A stretch of 19,511 bases of DNA, taken from assembly GCA_902803795.1 (NCBI GenBank), contig CADCRC010000085.1:1-19511 (forward strand). Direction: 5' to 3'. The stretch comes from an uncultured Erysipelotrichaceae bacterium. GTDB taxonomy: Bacteria > Bacillota_I > Bacilli_A > RF39 > UBA660. Positions 1 through 6,542 of the stretch are shown piece after piece. Both the position numbers and the translations under genes were made by a program. The notes below the pieces were generated by a model. That model saw only the letters and a list, made by a program, of their open reading frames with translations. It did not search any database and was not told the DNA's origin. The first letter of the stretch is position 1, and every line of letters begins with the position of its first letter.

Positions 1-2165
1 ACATCAACACCTCCAGATATTCCAGGTATTGATTCAGTGCTTGAATATTGCCAACCATCATAATTACCTTTATATGTACAATAATGATAATATTGAGCAA
101 CCCAAGCAATCTTACTAGTAATATAATCTGTTTTTAAATACTCTTTTGAATAAAATAAACCAGTATAAATCTTCCAATTAGAATAACCTAAACTCTCAAT
201 TTTATTTTTAAAACTATTAACAATTGCACTATAATTATCATAAGCAGTTTGACTATAAGGTTCTCCATAATAATTACCATTACCTTCAATATCTAAAAAA
301 ATAGGTAAAGTTAATTTTGCATTATATTTTTTTAATACTTGATCAACCTTCATAGCCTCCAAAGCACCTTCATAATCTGTTCCAAGTCCATTTACTGTAC
401 TAACCATATTTTCTGCATAACTATAAATATAAACACCATATGGAATATTTAATCTATTTAACTCAGAAATATTTCTTTTAACTTTTTTATCTTCAACTGC
501 AGAACCCGCCGCAACTCTTAAAATAACACCATCTACATCACCATATTTCTTAACAGTATCCCAATCAATATCACCTTGATAAGAAGAAACATCAATTACC
601 TTCTTGACATTCATACCAATCATTACACCAAGTGAATTAAAGAAATATTTTGTTCCATTTATAGTTATCCAATCTTTTGCTTCATTACCATTTTTATCTT
701 TATAATGAGTATTTCCATCAGAATCTAAATAAAATCCTGTTTCTATATAATGACTAGATGTGCCAAGTTTTCCTTGTTCAGAATCAATTTTTAAATACAA
801 TCTTATTTGAATTGCCTGTATATCATAACATGTAGCTCCAGCCTGTTCATCATTTTTTGCCCATCCAAGCCATCCATATTTTTCAGAATGAACTCTATAA
901 TATACATCATATTTTTTTGAAACATCACCAGTTAATTTAATTTTAATTAATTGAATAGCACGTGATTCACCAACACTTCCACTTTGAACACCAGAAGTTT
1001 TATATTCACTTTCCCATCCTTTTCCTTCAATATATGTTTTATACAAAATATCTCCAGATAAAGAAGAATCAAGATTAATAGTTAAGGCTTCCATTCTCTT
1101 ATATTGTCCAACTGTACCAGAAGTTTCCCCTTCTAAAACACTTGCTTGATTACCAATAGATTGAACATGAGAAAAATAATTAACTTTAGCATCCTTATCC
1201 ATATAACTATTTCCAGTTTGACTTCCAGTGCCCTTATTAACTAACTTAATTTGTACAGCTTCAATCCTAAAGCCTAAATTTATATTACCAGCAATCTCAC
1301 CATTTTTCGCCCAATCAAGCCATCCTACAGATCTAATATGAACTCTATAATATATATCATATACATCCATCAACTGATCTGTTAATTCTATCTTTATAGC
1401 TTCCAACTGTTGTGAAATACCAGTAGTTCCAGATAATTCACCATTATATTTCCAAGCTTGCCACCCATCATTAAGATTATAACTTTGATATCTTACACCA
1501 CCAGAATATTTTGAATTAATAATACGTATTTTAATAGCTTCTATTCTTTTAGACTGACCAGTCAAACCAGAAATTTCATTTTCTCCAACACAATCTTGCC
1601 AACCAATAGATTGAACATATGATTGATAAAAAAAAGTATCTCCACCTGATTTATAACTATTTCCAGTTGCCTCTCCAGTATTTTTAGGTACAACTTTAAT
1701 TTCTATAGCCTCAAGTCTTTTAGACATACCTACAGTTCCAGCAGTCTCACCATTTTTTGCCCATCCAAGCCATCCATAGCTTTGACAATGAACTCTATAA
1801 TAAACATCATATACATTCGCAAGTTCACCAGTAAATCTAATTTTTATAGCTTCTAATCTTTTACTTTCACCAGTTGTTCCAGAAATTATATTATTTGACT
1901 TCCATGTTGACTCCCATCCATATGACTGAACATGTGATAAATACTCAATATTTCCAGAAATATCACTATCTACTGATATTTTTATTGCTTCCATCCTTTT
2001 TGACTCTCCAGTTGTTCCAGAAACTCCAGTTGTAACACTATCTAACCAACCATATGATTGAACATGTGTAGAATAAGAAATAGTTGTATCTTTTGCAAAA
2101 ACATCCATAGAAAAAAAGAAAATAAAAACAACAATTATAAAAAATAACAATTTTTTTTCTTTCAA
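1..2165 (-). CDS. Exported GH25 muramidase with nine ChW repeats (C-terminal end beyond window)
   Basis: Probable secreted peptidoglycan hydrolase (N-acetylmuramidase). I translated the minus strand from a TTG at 2165; 721 codons are visible. Residues 1-24 form a signal peptide (KEKK, hydrophobic core, DVFA cut). Residues about 27-462 hold nine ChW repeats (GW....SGTTGESKRLEAIKI type). Residues about 472-515 resemble a cell-wall-binding repeat (DWITINGTKYFFN). The GH25 domain runs from about 522 to the edge, with D525 in IDVSSYQGDID and the D625-x-E627 pair in FLDIEG. The end (QYSSTESIPGISGGVD) matches the usual GH25 C-terminus, so little is missing. TTG is chosen because GGAG lies 9 nt upstream, two in-frame TGA codons directly precede it, and no upstream in-frame start exists. 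Repeat 7 has lost its Trp (IGNQ). The gene lies 123 bp downstream of a ChW peptidase and has its own promoter. Family assignment is confident; target bond and anchoring partner are inferred. Confidence 0.9.
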   Translation of the reverse strand, partial: MKEKKLLFFIIVVFIFFFSMDVFAKDTTISYSTHVQSYGWLDSVTTGVSGTTGESKRMEAIKISVDSDISGNIEYLSHVQSYGWESTWKSNNIISGTTGESKRLEAIKIRFTGELANVYDVYYRVHCQSYGWLGWAKNGETAGTVGMSKRLEAIEIKVVPKNTGEATGNSYKSGGDTFFYQSYVQSIGWQDCVGENEISGLTGQSKRIEAIKIRIINSKYSGGVRYQSYNLNDGWQAWKYNGELSGTTGISQQLEAIKIELTDQLMDVYDIYYRVHIRSVGWLDWAKNGEIAGNINLGFRIEAVQIKLVNKGTGSQTGNSYMDKDAKVNYFSHVQSIGNQASVLEGETSGTVGQYKRMEALTINLDSSLSGDILYKTYIEGKGWESEYKTSGVQSGSVGESRAIQLIKIKLTGDVSKKYDVYYRVHSEKYGWLGWAKNDEQAGATCYDIQAIQIRLYLKIDSEQGKLGTSSHYIETGFYLDSDGNTHYKDKNGNEAKDWITINGTKYFFNSLGVMIGMNVKKVIDVSSYQGDIDWDTVKKYGDVDGVILRVAAGSAVEDKKVKRNISELNRLNIPYGVYIYSYAENMVSTVNGLGTDYEGALEAMKVDQVLKKYNAKLTLPIFLDIEGNGNYYGEPYSQTAYDNYSAIVNSFKNKIESLGYSNWKIYTGLFYSKEYLKTDYITSKIAWVAQYYHYCTYKGNYDGWQYSSTESIPGISGGVD
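780..2090 (-). repeat. Nine ChW repeats arranged as three A-B-C triads, 450-nt period
   Basis: The C-type repeat (YDVYYRVH....GWL.WAKNGE.AG) recurs as repeats 3, 6 and 9. Its nucleotide core, beginning cattttt[tc]gcccaatc/catcc on the plus strand, starts at 851, 1301 and 1751, exactly 450 bp apart. Between C repeats come an A type (after a Gly/Asn/Ser linker) and a B type (QSYGWE..WK.....SGTTGE). Each triad is about 150 residues. This suggests amplification as a three-domain unit. Confidence 0.85.
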
Positions 2166-2224
2166 ATATCATCACTCCAAACAAATCTATATACAACTTT
2201 AAACTAATCTTCAATCTATAAATA

Positions 2225-2233
2225 ATTATAACA
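2225..2233 (-). promoter_or_regulatory. Extended -10 promoter of the GH25 gene
   Basis: The minus strand reads TGTTATAAT, a perfect extended -10 (TGnTATAAT), about 60 nt upstream of the TTG start. No good -35 is present, only a T-rich tract. It sits between the terminator of the upstream peptidase gene and the GH25 start, so independent transcription is likely. Confidence 0.6.
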
Positions 2234-2271
2234 TTACACACTTAAAAAAAAAAGAAAAAATTATGTTCAAC

Positions 2272-2296
2272 AAAAAAAGCATAATAATTTATGCTT
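2272..2296 (-). terminator. Intrinsic terminator overlapping the peptidase stop codon
   Basis: Minus strand: 8-bp perfect stem AAGCATAA/TTATGCTT with a 4-nt loop, followed by a T run. The TAA stop of the C1A peptidase gene (2291-2289) lies in the hairpin, so the transcript would end only about 20 nt past the stop. Confidence 0.75.
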
Positions 2297-4844
2297 CATA
2301 AAATTTATTAACAGTACTACCTGGAGCAGATCCACCTTTTTTAACCAAAACAATCTGAATTGCTTCAAGTCTATATGCATAACCAGCAGTACCAGATTTT
2401 TCTCCATTTTTTGCCCATCCAAGCCATCCAAAATGCTGAGCATGAACTCTATAATATACATCATAATTATTACTCATATCTCCAGTTAATCTAATTTGAA
2501 TAGCTTCTAATCTTTTTGCTTCCCCAGACGTACCAGAAATTTCATTATTTTTCTTCCAGGAAGATTCCCAACCATATGATTGTATATGAGTTCTATATTC
2601 AATATTTCCACTATATTCTTGATTATCTAAAATTATCTGAATACCTTCCAACCTTTTAGCCTCACCTGTTGTCCCAGAAACATCACCATCAGCAAAATAC
2701 CCTTGCCAACCATATGTTTGTACATGAGTGTTATATAATACATGTTTTTGATAATAACAATTATCTGTATTTCCCGGCGCATTGCCATCTTTTTCAACTA
2801 AAACAATTTGAATTGCTTCAAGTCTATATGCATATCCTGCAGTACCTGCCTTTTCTCCATTTTTTGCCCAATCAAGCCAACCAAAATGTTGAGCATGAAC
2901 CCTATAATATACATCATACGAATTAGATATATCACCATCAAGTTTTATTCGAATTGCTTCAAGTCTTTTTGCCTCGCCCATTGTTCCAGATAATGAACCA
3001 TCTCTCTTCCATTCAGATTCCCAACCATACGATTGTATATGAGTTTTATATAATATACTTCCAGAATAATCTCCTGATAAATTTATTTTAATACCTTCTA
3101 ATCTCTTAGCTTCACCTGTTGTTCCAGACTGAACACCATCTTTTTTCCAACTTGCCTCCCAACCATACGATTGTACATGAGTTTTATAATTTATTGATGG
3201 CTTATTAACAATCTTACCACTAGTAAAAGCTTTTATACATGCATTAGAATCAGCAAGTTTCTTTTTAACAGTAGAAGAATATCTATATTCATAATTAACT
3301 AAATCAATCCACGTACTACCATCACCTGAGTAAAAACTCTCACCCGCATTAGATGAAGCAGTAGAAGTTATATCAGGAACTGAAGATATACCGCTAGCAT
3401 ACAAATCACTCTCTAAAGGAATAGTTACTCTACTATCATCACTATACTTTACAGAAACAACATATTTACTACTACCTTTAGGTAAAATAATATTATAATC
3501 AGATAAATCAATAACATGATACCCAGAAGTAATACTACTTATTGTAGTAACCTCCTCTAAATTAGACAAATCATCACTAGTTTTATTAACATATATAGTA
3601 ATTGGATTATTATCAGCAACAAACACACCAACTTGATTTAATTTTTCATCTACACTACTACATTTTCTAGTAAATACATTTGCCATATATGCTTCTTTTA
3701 AATAACTCGTATTAGAAGAATTACTAGGATATAAATAAGTTGTTAATCCTAAATTATCATACTCGTATATATTATCATATTCCTCATTATTTATTTTTTC
3801 AACATTAGTAAATCCAACTAAAACTTTTTCAATATTAACATCATCATAAGAAATATAATAAAAACCATCATCACCAAACCTATTACCCCAAGAATTTTGG
3901 ACAATATAAGCACCATTATTTAAAGGACGATGTAATGAATTAAAATTAGATTTATTATAATTATCATCCCATCCAACAATAGTTATTTGATGATTAGATC
4001 CCATATTTCCATCATAGAAATAAGAATTTGTATCACTATTATAATATTCACTAACCATATCACCAGATGAAGATAAATATGCATCATCTGGCAAATAAGT
4101 TGAAGAAATAACTGCACCATTACTTTTAATTACTTGTTTAACTTGATTTCTAATATCATTAACATTATTTACAGTTATCGTATCATAGCCATCACTATAA
4201 GTAATAGTTCCACCTGAAATAGTTTTATAGATACTAGAAAAACTTCTAGAGTCAAGCAACCTTGCTTGTTGGGGAACATCTAAATCAACACTATTTACAC
4301 TTTTCAAAGTAGAAGTACTATCATCATATACAGAACTCATCCTAAAATCACTTTCTAAAACAGGTCCATAATTAGAAGCAAGATATGCAACAGCAATATT
4401 AGTATTACCACCACTACCAACTTCAAGATTAAAAATTGTAGAACTTCTATAATCAATATGCATAGGAGAATACTCAAAAGAATTATTATATCTACTATAT
4501 ATCGATGCCTCTAATGCACTAGATGCACTAAATGCCCAACAAGAACTAGTTCCCTTCTGATTTTTAATTATTTTAACACTCTTATTAGGATAATAACTAG
4601 ATTCTAAAGAATCACCTAAAATATTACTTCTACTCTTACTCCTAACAGTATAATAAGAGACATCAAAAGCAGATGGTTCGATAGTATTATTTTTCTGATC
4701 ATCTGACAATTGCTCCCACTGTTTAAATGATTCAGATTTAATAATATTAGGCAACAAATCTTCAGCATTTACATCAGTAAATAAAAACAAAAATATAAAA
4801 ACAGTTAAGATTTTTAAATTAAACAATTTAATTTTACTTTTCAT
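2289..4844 (-). CDS. Exported C1A cysteine peptidase with lectin-like domain and six ChW repeats
   Basis: Papain-family (C1A) peptidase of 851 residues, probably exported to the cell wall. Residues 1-27 are a signal peptide (KSKIK start, DVNA-ED cut). The catalytic domain spans about 85-345: oxyanion Gln96, Cys102 in GTSSCWAF, His285 in NHQITIVGWDD and Asn317 in VQNSWGNRFGDDGFYY. Residues about 360-540 resemble the lectin-like domain that follows C1A domains in clostridial proteins. Residues about 548-851 are six ChW repeats in two A-B-C triads. The layout (peptidase, lectin-like, wall-binding repeats) is analogous to C. difficile Cwp84, but the wall module differs. The start at 4844 is preferred over the ATG at 4868 because AAAGGTAGG lies 7 nt upstream and the signal peptide then begins correctly. 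The substrate is unknown; processing of surface-layer or wall proteins is an inference by analogy. Confidence 0.92.
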   Translation of the reverse strand: MKSKIKLFNLKILTVFIFLFLFTDVNAEDLLPNIIKSESFKQWEQLSDDQKNNTIEPSAFDVSYYTVRSKSRSNILGDSLESSYYPNKSVKIIKNQKGTSSCWAFSASSALEASIYSRYNNSFEYSPMHIDYRSSTIFNLEVGSGGNTNIAVAYLASNYGPVLESDFRMSSVYDDSTSTLKSVNSVDLDVPQQARLLDSRSFSSIYKTISGGTITYSDGYDTITVNNVNDIRNQVKQVIKSNGAVISSTYLPDDAYLSSSGDMVSEYYNSDTNSYFYDGNMGSNHQITIVGWDDNYNKSNFNSLHRPLNNGAYIVQNSWGNRFGDDGFYYISYDDVNIEKVLVGFTNVEKINNEEYDNIYEYDNLGLTTYLYPSNSSNTSYLKEAYMANVFTRKCSSVDEKLNQVGVFVADNNPITIYVNKTSDDLSNLEEVTTISSITSGYHVIDLSDYNIILPKGSSKYVVSVKYSDDSRVTIPLESDLYASGISSVPDITSTASSNAGESFYSGDGSTWIDLVNYEYRYSSTVKKKLADSNACIKAFTSGKIVNKPSINYKTHVQSYGWEASWKKDGVQSGTTGEAKRLEGIKINLSGDYSGSILYKTHIQSYGWESEWKRDGSLSGTMGEAKRLEAIRIKLDGDISNSYDVYYRVHAQHFGWLDWAKNGEKAGTAGYAYRLEAIQIVLVEKDGNAPGNTDNCYYQKHVLYNTHVQTYGWQGYFADGDVSGTTGEAKRLEGIQIILDNQEYSGNIEYRTHIQSYGWESSWKKNNEISGTSGEAKRLEAIQIRLTGDMSNNYDVYYRVHAQHFGWLGWAKNGEKSGTAGYAYRLEAIQIVLVKKGGSAPGSTVNKFYEA
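2310..3195 (-). repeat. Six ChW repeats as two A-B-C triads, 453-nt period
   Basis: The order of repeat types is the same as in the neighbouring GH25 gene. The C-type cores are near-identical 123-bp segments at 2343-2465 and 2796-2918, displaced by 453 bp (151 codons). The protein ends 8-10 residues into what would be the linker to another A repeat (APGSTVNKFYEA versus APGNTDNCYYQK), as though the array stops at a unit boundary. Confidence 0.85.
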
Positions 4845-4866
4845 AACAAAACCTACCTTTATGTAC

Positions 4867-4877
4867 ATTATATTATA
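4867..4877 (-). promoter_or_regulatory. Possible -10 region of the C1A peptidase gene
   Basis: Two overlapping TATAAT hexamers on the minus strand (4867-4872 and 4872-4877) lie 23-33 nt upstream of the ATG. No convincing -35 is seen at 16-18 bp; the surroundings are almost pure A/T, so chance matches are likely. The rest of the 4878-5015 spacer holds no gene or structure that I can support. Confidence 0.35.
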
Positions 4878-5015
4878 TTTTTATTTTTTTTCATACTTTT
4901 TTTTATTGCAAAATTAATAATATAATTTAAATAATTAAAAAAAGAATATATACATACAACATTATTTTTTACATCATTAGATAAAATAAATACTTTTTAA
5001 AAAGAAAAATATATT

Positions 5016-5044
5016 AAAAAAGTTAAGAAAACTTCTTAACTTTT
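5016..5044 (-). terminator. Intrinsic terminator downstream of tmk
   Basis: A perfect stem of at least 11 bp (AAAGTTAAGAA/TTCTTAACTTT) with a 3-nt loop, followed on the minus strand by a run of six T. It lies about 48 nt past the tmk TAG stop and separates tmk from the ChW peptidase gene. Confidence 0.85.
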
Positions 5045-5091
5045 AAAAAAACGTAAACACAAATGTAAACAAAAAGTAAATTTTACAAAAA

Positions 5092-5784
5092 CTATAATAT
5101 CTTAACATTATCTTTATACAAATCTCTATCAAGCAAATTCATTATATCCTTATTAATTTCTTCAATAGTTCTAATTTTATTATTATTTACACATTCTATA
5201 ATATCCCAATTATATAATCCTGCAAGTTCCATATAAGCAAGTTCAGAATTTTTTAAATATTCAATAGATTTTTCATGCTCATCCAAAGACGTTCTATTTT
5301 TTCTAAGTTCTACAGAATACTCTGTTGGCATATGTAAAAAAATAGTTTTATCTGGTTGAGGTAACTTTAAAAGCCAATATTCTAACTTATCAATCCATTG
5401 ATACATATTAAATCTTTCATCTTTATCTTTAATTTTACTACCTTGATGAGCAAGATTAGATGTAACATACCTGTCAAGAATAACATAATAATCCTTATCC
5501 AAATACTCTTGAATTTTCTCCATATTATATTTTCTATCTGCAGCATAATATAAAATTGCAACATAAGGATTTACATTTACAGCTCCTTCTTTAAAAAAAC
5601 TCTTTGAAACTTCTTCTTTTCCCAAATATGGTCCTGCAATTATTTTACCTGTCGGTGTATCATACATTGGAAACTCAAACCTCTTAACTTTTATTCCTTT
5701 TTCCAGTAATTTTTTTTCTAAAAGTTTAGATTGTGTCTCTTTACCAGAACAATCAGTACCTTCTATAACCAATATCTTTCCCAT
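5092..5784 (-). CDS. tmk: Thymidylate kinase (dTMP kinase)
   Basis: Phosphorylates dTMP to dTDP with ATP in the cytosol, the committed step toward dTTP. The 230-residue protein has the P-loop GTDCSGKET (residues 9-17), then an FEFPMYDTPTG segment (37-46), the DRY motif D104-R105-Y106 followed by VTSN, and a C-terminal region containing the LID-like RKNRTSLDEH. The ATG at 5784 is preferred over an in-frame TTG 12 nt upstream: GGTGG lies 5 nt before the ATG, while the TTG has no ribosome binding site. The length is a little above the usual 205-215 residues. The upstream neighbour is ssb, but a strong terminator separates them, so tmk probably uses its own promoter. The stop is TAG. Confidence 0.93.
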   Translation of the reverse strand: MGKILVIEGTDCSGKETQSKLLEKKLLEKGIKVKRFEFPMYDTPTGKIIAGPYLGKEEVSKSFFKEGAVNVNPYVAILYYAADRKYNMEKIQEYLDKDYYVILDRYVTSNLAHQGSKIKDKDERFNMYQWIDKLEYWLLKLPQPDKTIFLHMPTEYSVELRKNRTSLDEHEKSIEYLKNSELAYMELAGLYNWDIIECVNNNKIRTIEEINKDIMNLLDRDLYKDNVKIL

Positions 5785-5800
5785 TACAACCACCAAACAT

Positions 5801-5809
5801 ATTTTATCA
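5801..5809 (-). promoter_or_regulatory. Probable extended -10 promoter of tmk
   Basis: The minus strand reads TGATAAAAT, just downstream of the ssb terminator and about 17 nt upstream of the tmk ATG. The leader would be only about 10 nt. No -35 is evident because that position falls in the terminator stem. Confidence 0.4.
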
Positions 5810-5820
5810 TATATATAAAT

Positions 5821-5848
5821 AAAAAACTAGAGTTATATTACTCTAGTT
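5821..5848 (-). terminator. Intrinsic terminator downstream of ssb
   Basis: A perfect 9-bp stem AACTAGAGT/ACTCTAGTT with a 6-nt loop, followed by six T on the minus strand. It lies about 43 nt after the ssb stop, which is a tandem TAA TAA TAA. Confidence 0.88.
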
Positions 5849-5891
5849 AATTGGTGTATTATGATTTGAAATTAAATAATAATATTTATTA

Positions 5892-6275
5892 TTATTCTTT
5901 TTTAGACTTTTTATTCTTTTCTTCATTTGATTGTACATCTTGATCAATATCATTTCTAGGTTTAGATGCTAAAAAAGATATTTTTTCAGCAATAACTTCA
6001 ACTTTGTTTGTTTTTTTACCATCTTCCGATTCAATAATAGTAGTTTGAAGTCTGCCTTTTATACCAATAGTATCGCCTTTTTGGCAATATTCTTGAGTAT
6101 TAGCCGCAATAGACTCAAAAGCAGTACAATCAACAAAATCAGTTTCATAAGTTCCTTCAATATTTTTAAAGCTTCTAGTAACCGCAATAGGAATAGTCGC
6201 AACTTTAACACCATTTTCAGATTTATGAACTTCTATATTTCTTATGAGTCTACCTACCAAAAACACTTGATTCAT
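5892..6275 (-). CDS. ssb: Single-stranded DNA-binding protein, short form with basic tail
   Basis: OB-fold SSB that binds single-stranded DNA in replication, repair or recombination. The 127-residue protein begins MNQVFLVGRLIRNIEV, has the conserved TRSF and ETDFVDCTAFESIA segments, YCQKGDTIGIKGRLQT (about 63-78) and the VEVIAEKISFL strand (92-102). The start at 6275 is fixed by AAAGGAGG 9 nt upstream; the longer reading from 6326 would pass through the putative promoter. The usual acidic C-terminal tip (DDDIPF type), which recruits partner proteins, is absent: the tail is Asn/Glu/Lys-rich and ends KKSKKE. This may therefore be a second, specialised SSB. No rpsF or rpsR neighbour is present, unlike the usual main ssb locus. 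Confidence 0.93.
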   Translation of the reverse strand: MNQVFLVGRLIRNIEVHKSENGVKVATIPIAVTRSFKNIEGTYETDFVDCTAFESIAANTQEYCQKGDTIGIKGRLQTTIIESEDGKKTNKVEVIAEKISFLASKPRNDIDQDVQSNEEKNKKSKKE

Positions 6276-6297
6276 ATTATAAAACCTCCTTTCAAGC

Positions 6298-6326
6298 CAT
6301 ATAATATCATCTATTATTTGTGACAA
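6298..6326 (-). promoter_or_regulatory. Predicted ssb promoter
   Basis: On the minus strand, TTGTCA (6321-6326) is separated by 17 nt from TATATG (6298-6303), 23 nt upstream of the ssb ATG. The -35 hexamer lies inside the 8-8-8 inverted repeat at 6316-6339, which would let a bound regulator block it. Confidence 0.45.
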
Positions 6327-6339
6327 TCAAATCACAAAT
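6316..6339. promoter_or_regulatory. Inverted repeat, possible operator over the ssb -35
   Basis: A perfect inverted repeat ATTTGTGA-N8-TCACAAAT. It covers the predicted -35 of ssb. It resembles dimeric-repressor sites in general; half-sites look CRP-like (TGTGA/TCACA), but the spacing is 8, not 6. The binding protein is unknown. A 17-bp near-palindrome, CAAATTTTTAAAATTTG, abuts it at 6335-6351. Confidence 0.5.
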
Positions 6340-6359
6340 TTTTAAAATTTGAGGCCTGT

Positions 6360-6382
6360 TTTTCCACAAGAATTGTGGAAAA
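6360..6382. repeat. 10-bp inverted repeat with DnaA-box-like arms
   Basis: TTTTCCACAA-GAA-TTGTGGAAAA. Each arm contains TTTTCCACA, one mismatch from the DnaA box TTATCCACA. It lies between divergent genes, downstream of neither, and has no T tract, so it is not a terminator. It may be a protein-binding site or a structured element. Confidence 0.6.
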
Positions 6383-6420
6383 TTATTCGAATTTATTAAT
6401 TTTAAAAATTTTATCTTATA

Positions 6421-6465
6421 AATTTAACAATTTCATTTTTTTACATCCTGAATTTAACAAATTCA
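6421..6465. repeat. Two 15-bp direct repeats, 30-bp spacing
   Basis: AATTTAACAATTTCA at 6421-6435 and AATTTAACAAATTCA at 6451-6465 match at 14 of 15 positions and start exactly 30 bp apart (about three helical turns). The second copy is also part of a 6-3-6 palindrome GAATTT-AAC-AAATTC. They lie upstream of the add promoter; the role is unknown. Confidence 0.5.
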
Positions 6466-6513
6466 AATTGATCAACTTTTTTTAATTTATACATAAAATT
6501 TACAAATAACATG

Positions 6514-6522
6514 TGATATAAT
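6514..6522 (+). promoter_or_regulatory. Extended -10 promoter of add
   Basis: TGATATAAT, a perfect TGnTATAAT, lies 20 nt upstream of the add ATG with AGAGGAG between them. No -35 consensus occurs at 16-18 bp. Confidence 0.6.
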
Positions 6523-6542
6523 TATTAAAAGAGGAGAATAAA

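Noticed and set aside
2038..2241. Open reading frame of 67 codons on the minus strand starting upstream of the GH25 gene
   Set aside because: It is out of frame with the muramidase, hydrophobic only because of A/T-rich sequence, and overlaps the promoter, signal-peptide and first ChW region; the TTG-started frame explains the region.
780..3195. CRISPR array or mobile-element repeats
   Set aside because: The repeats are in frame within two long coding sequences, and encode ChW domains with 450-453 nt period; no spacers or element ends.
6276..6542. Chromosomal origin of replication
   Set aside because: Only one DnaA-like pair, each with a mismatch, and no dnaA, dnaN, rpmH or similar genes nearby; kept only as a regulatory or binding-site finding.
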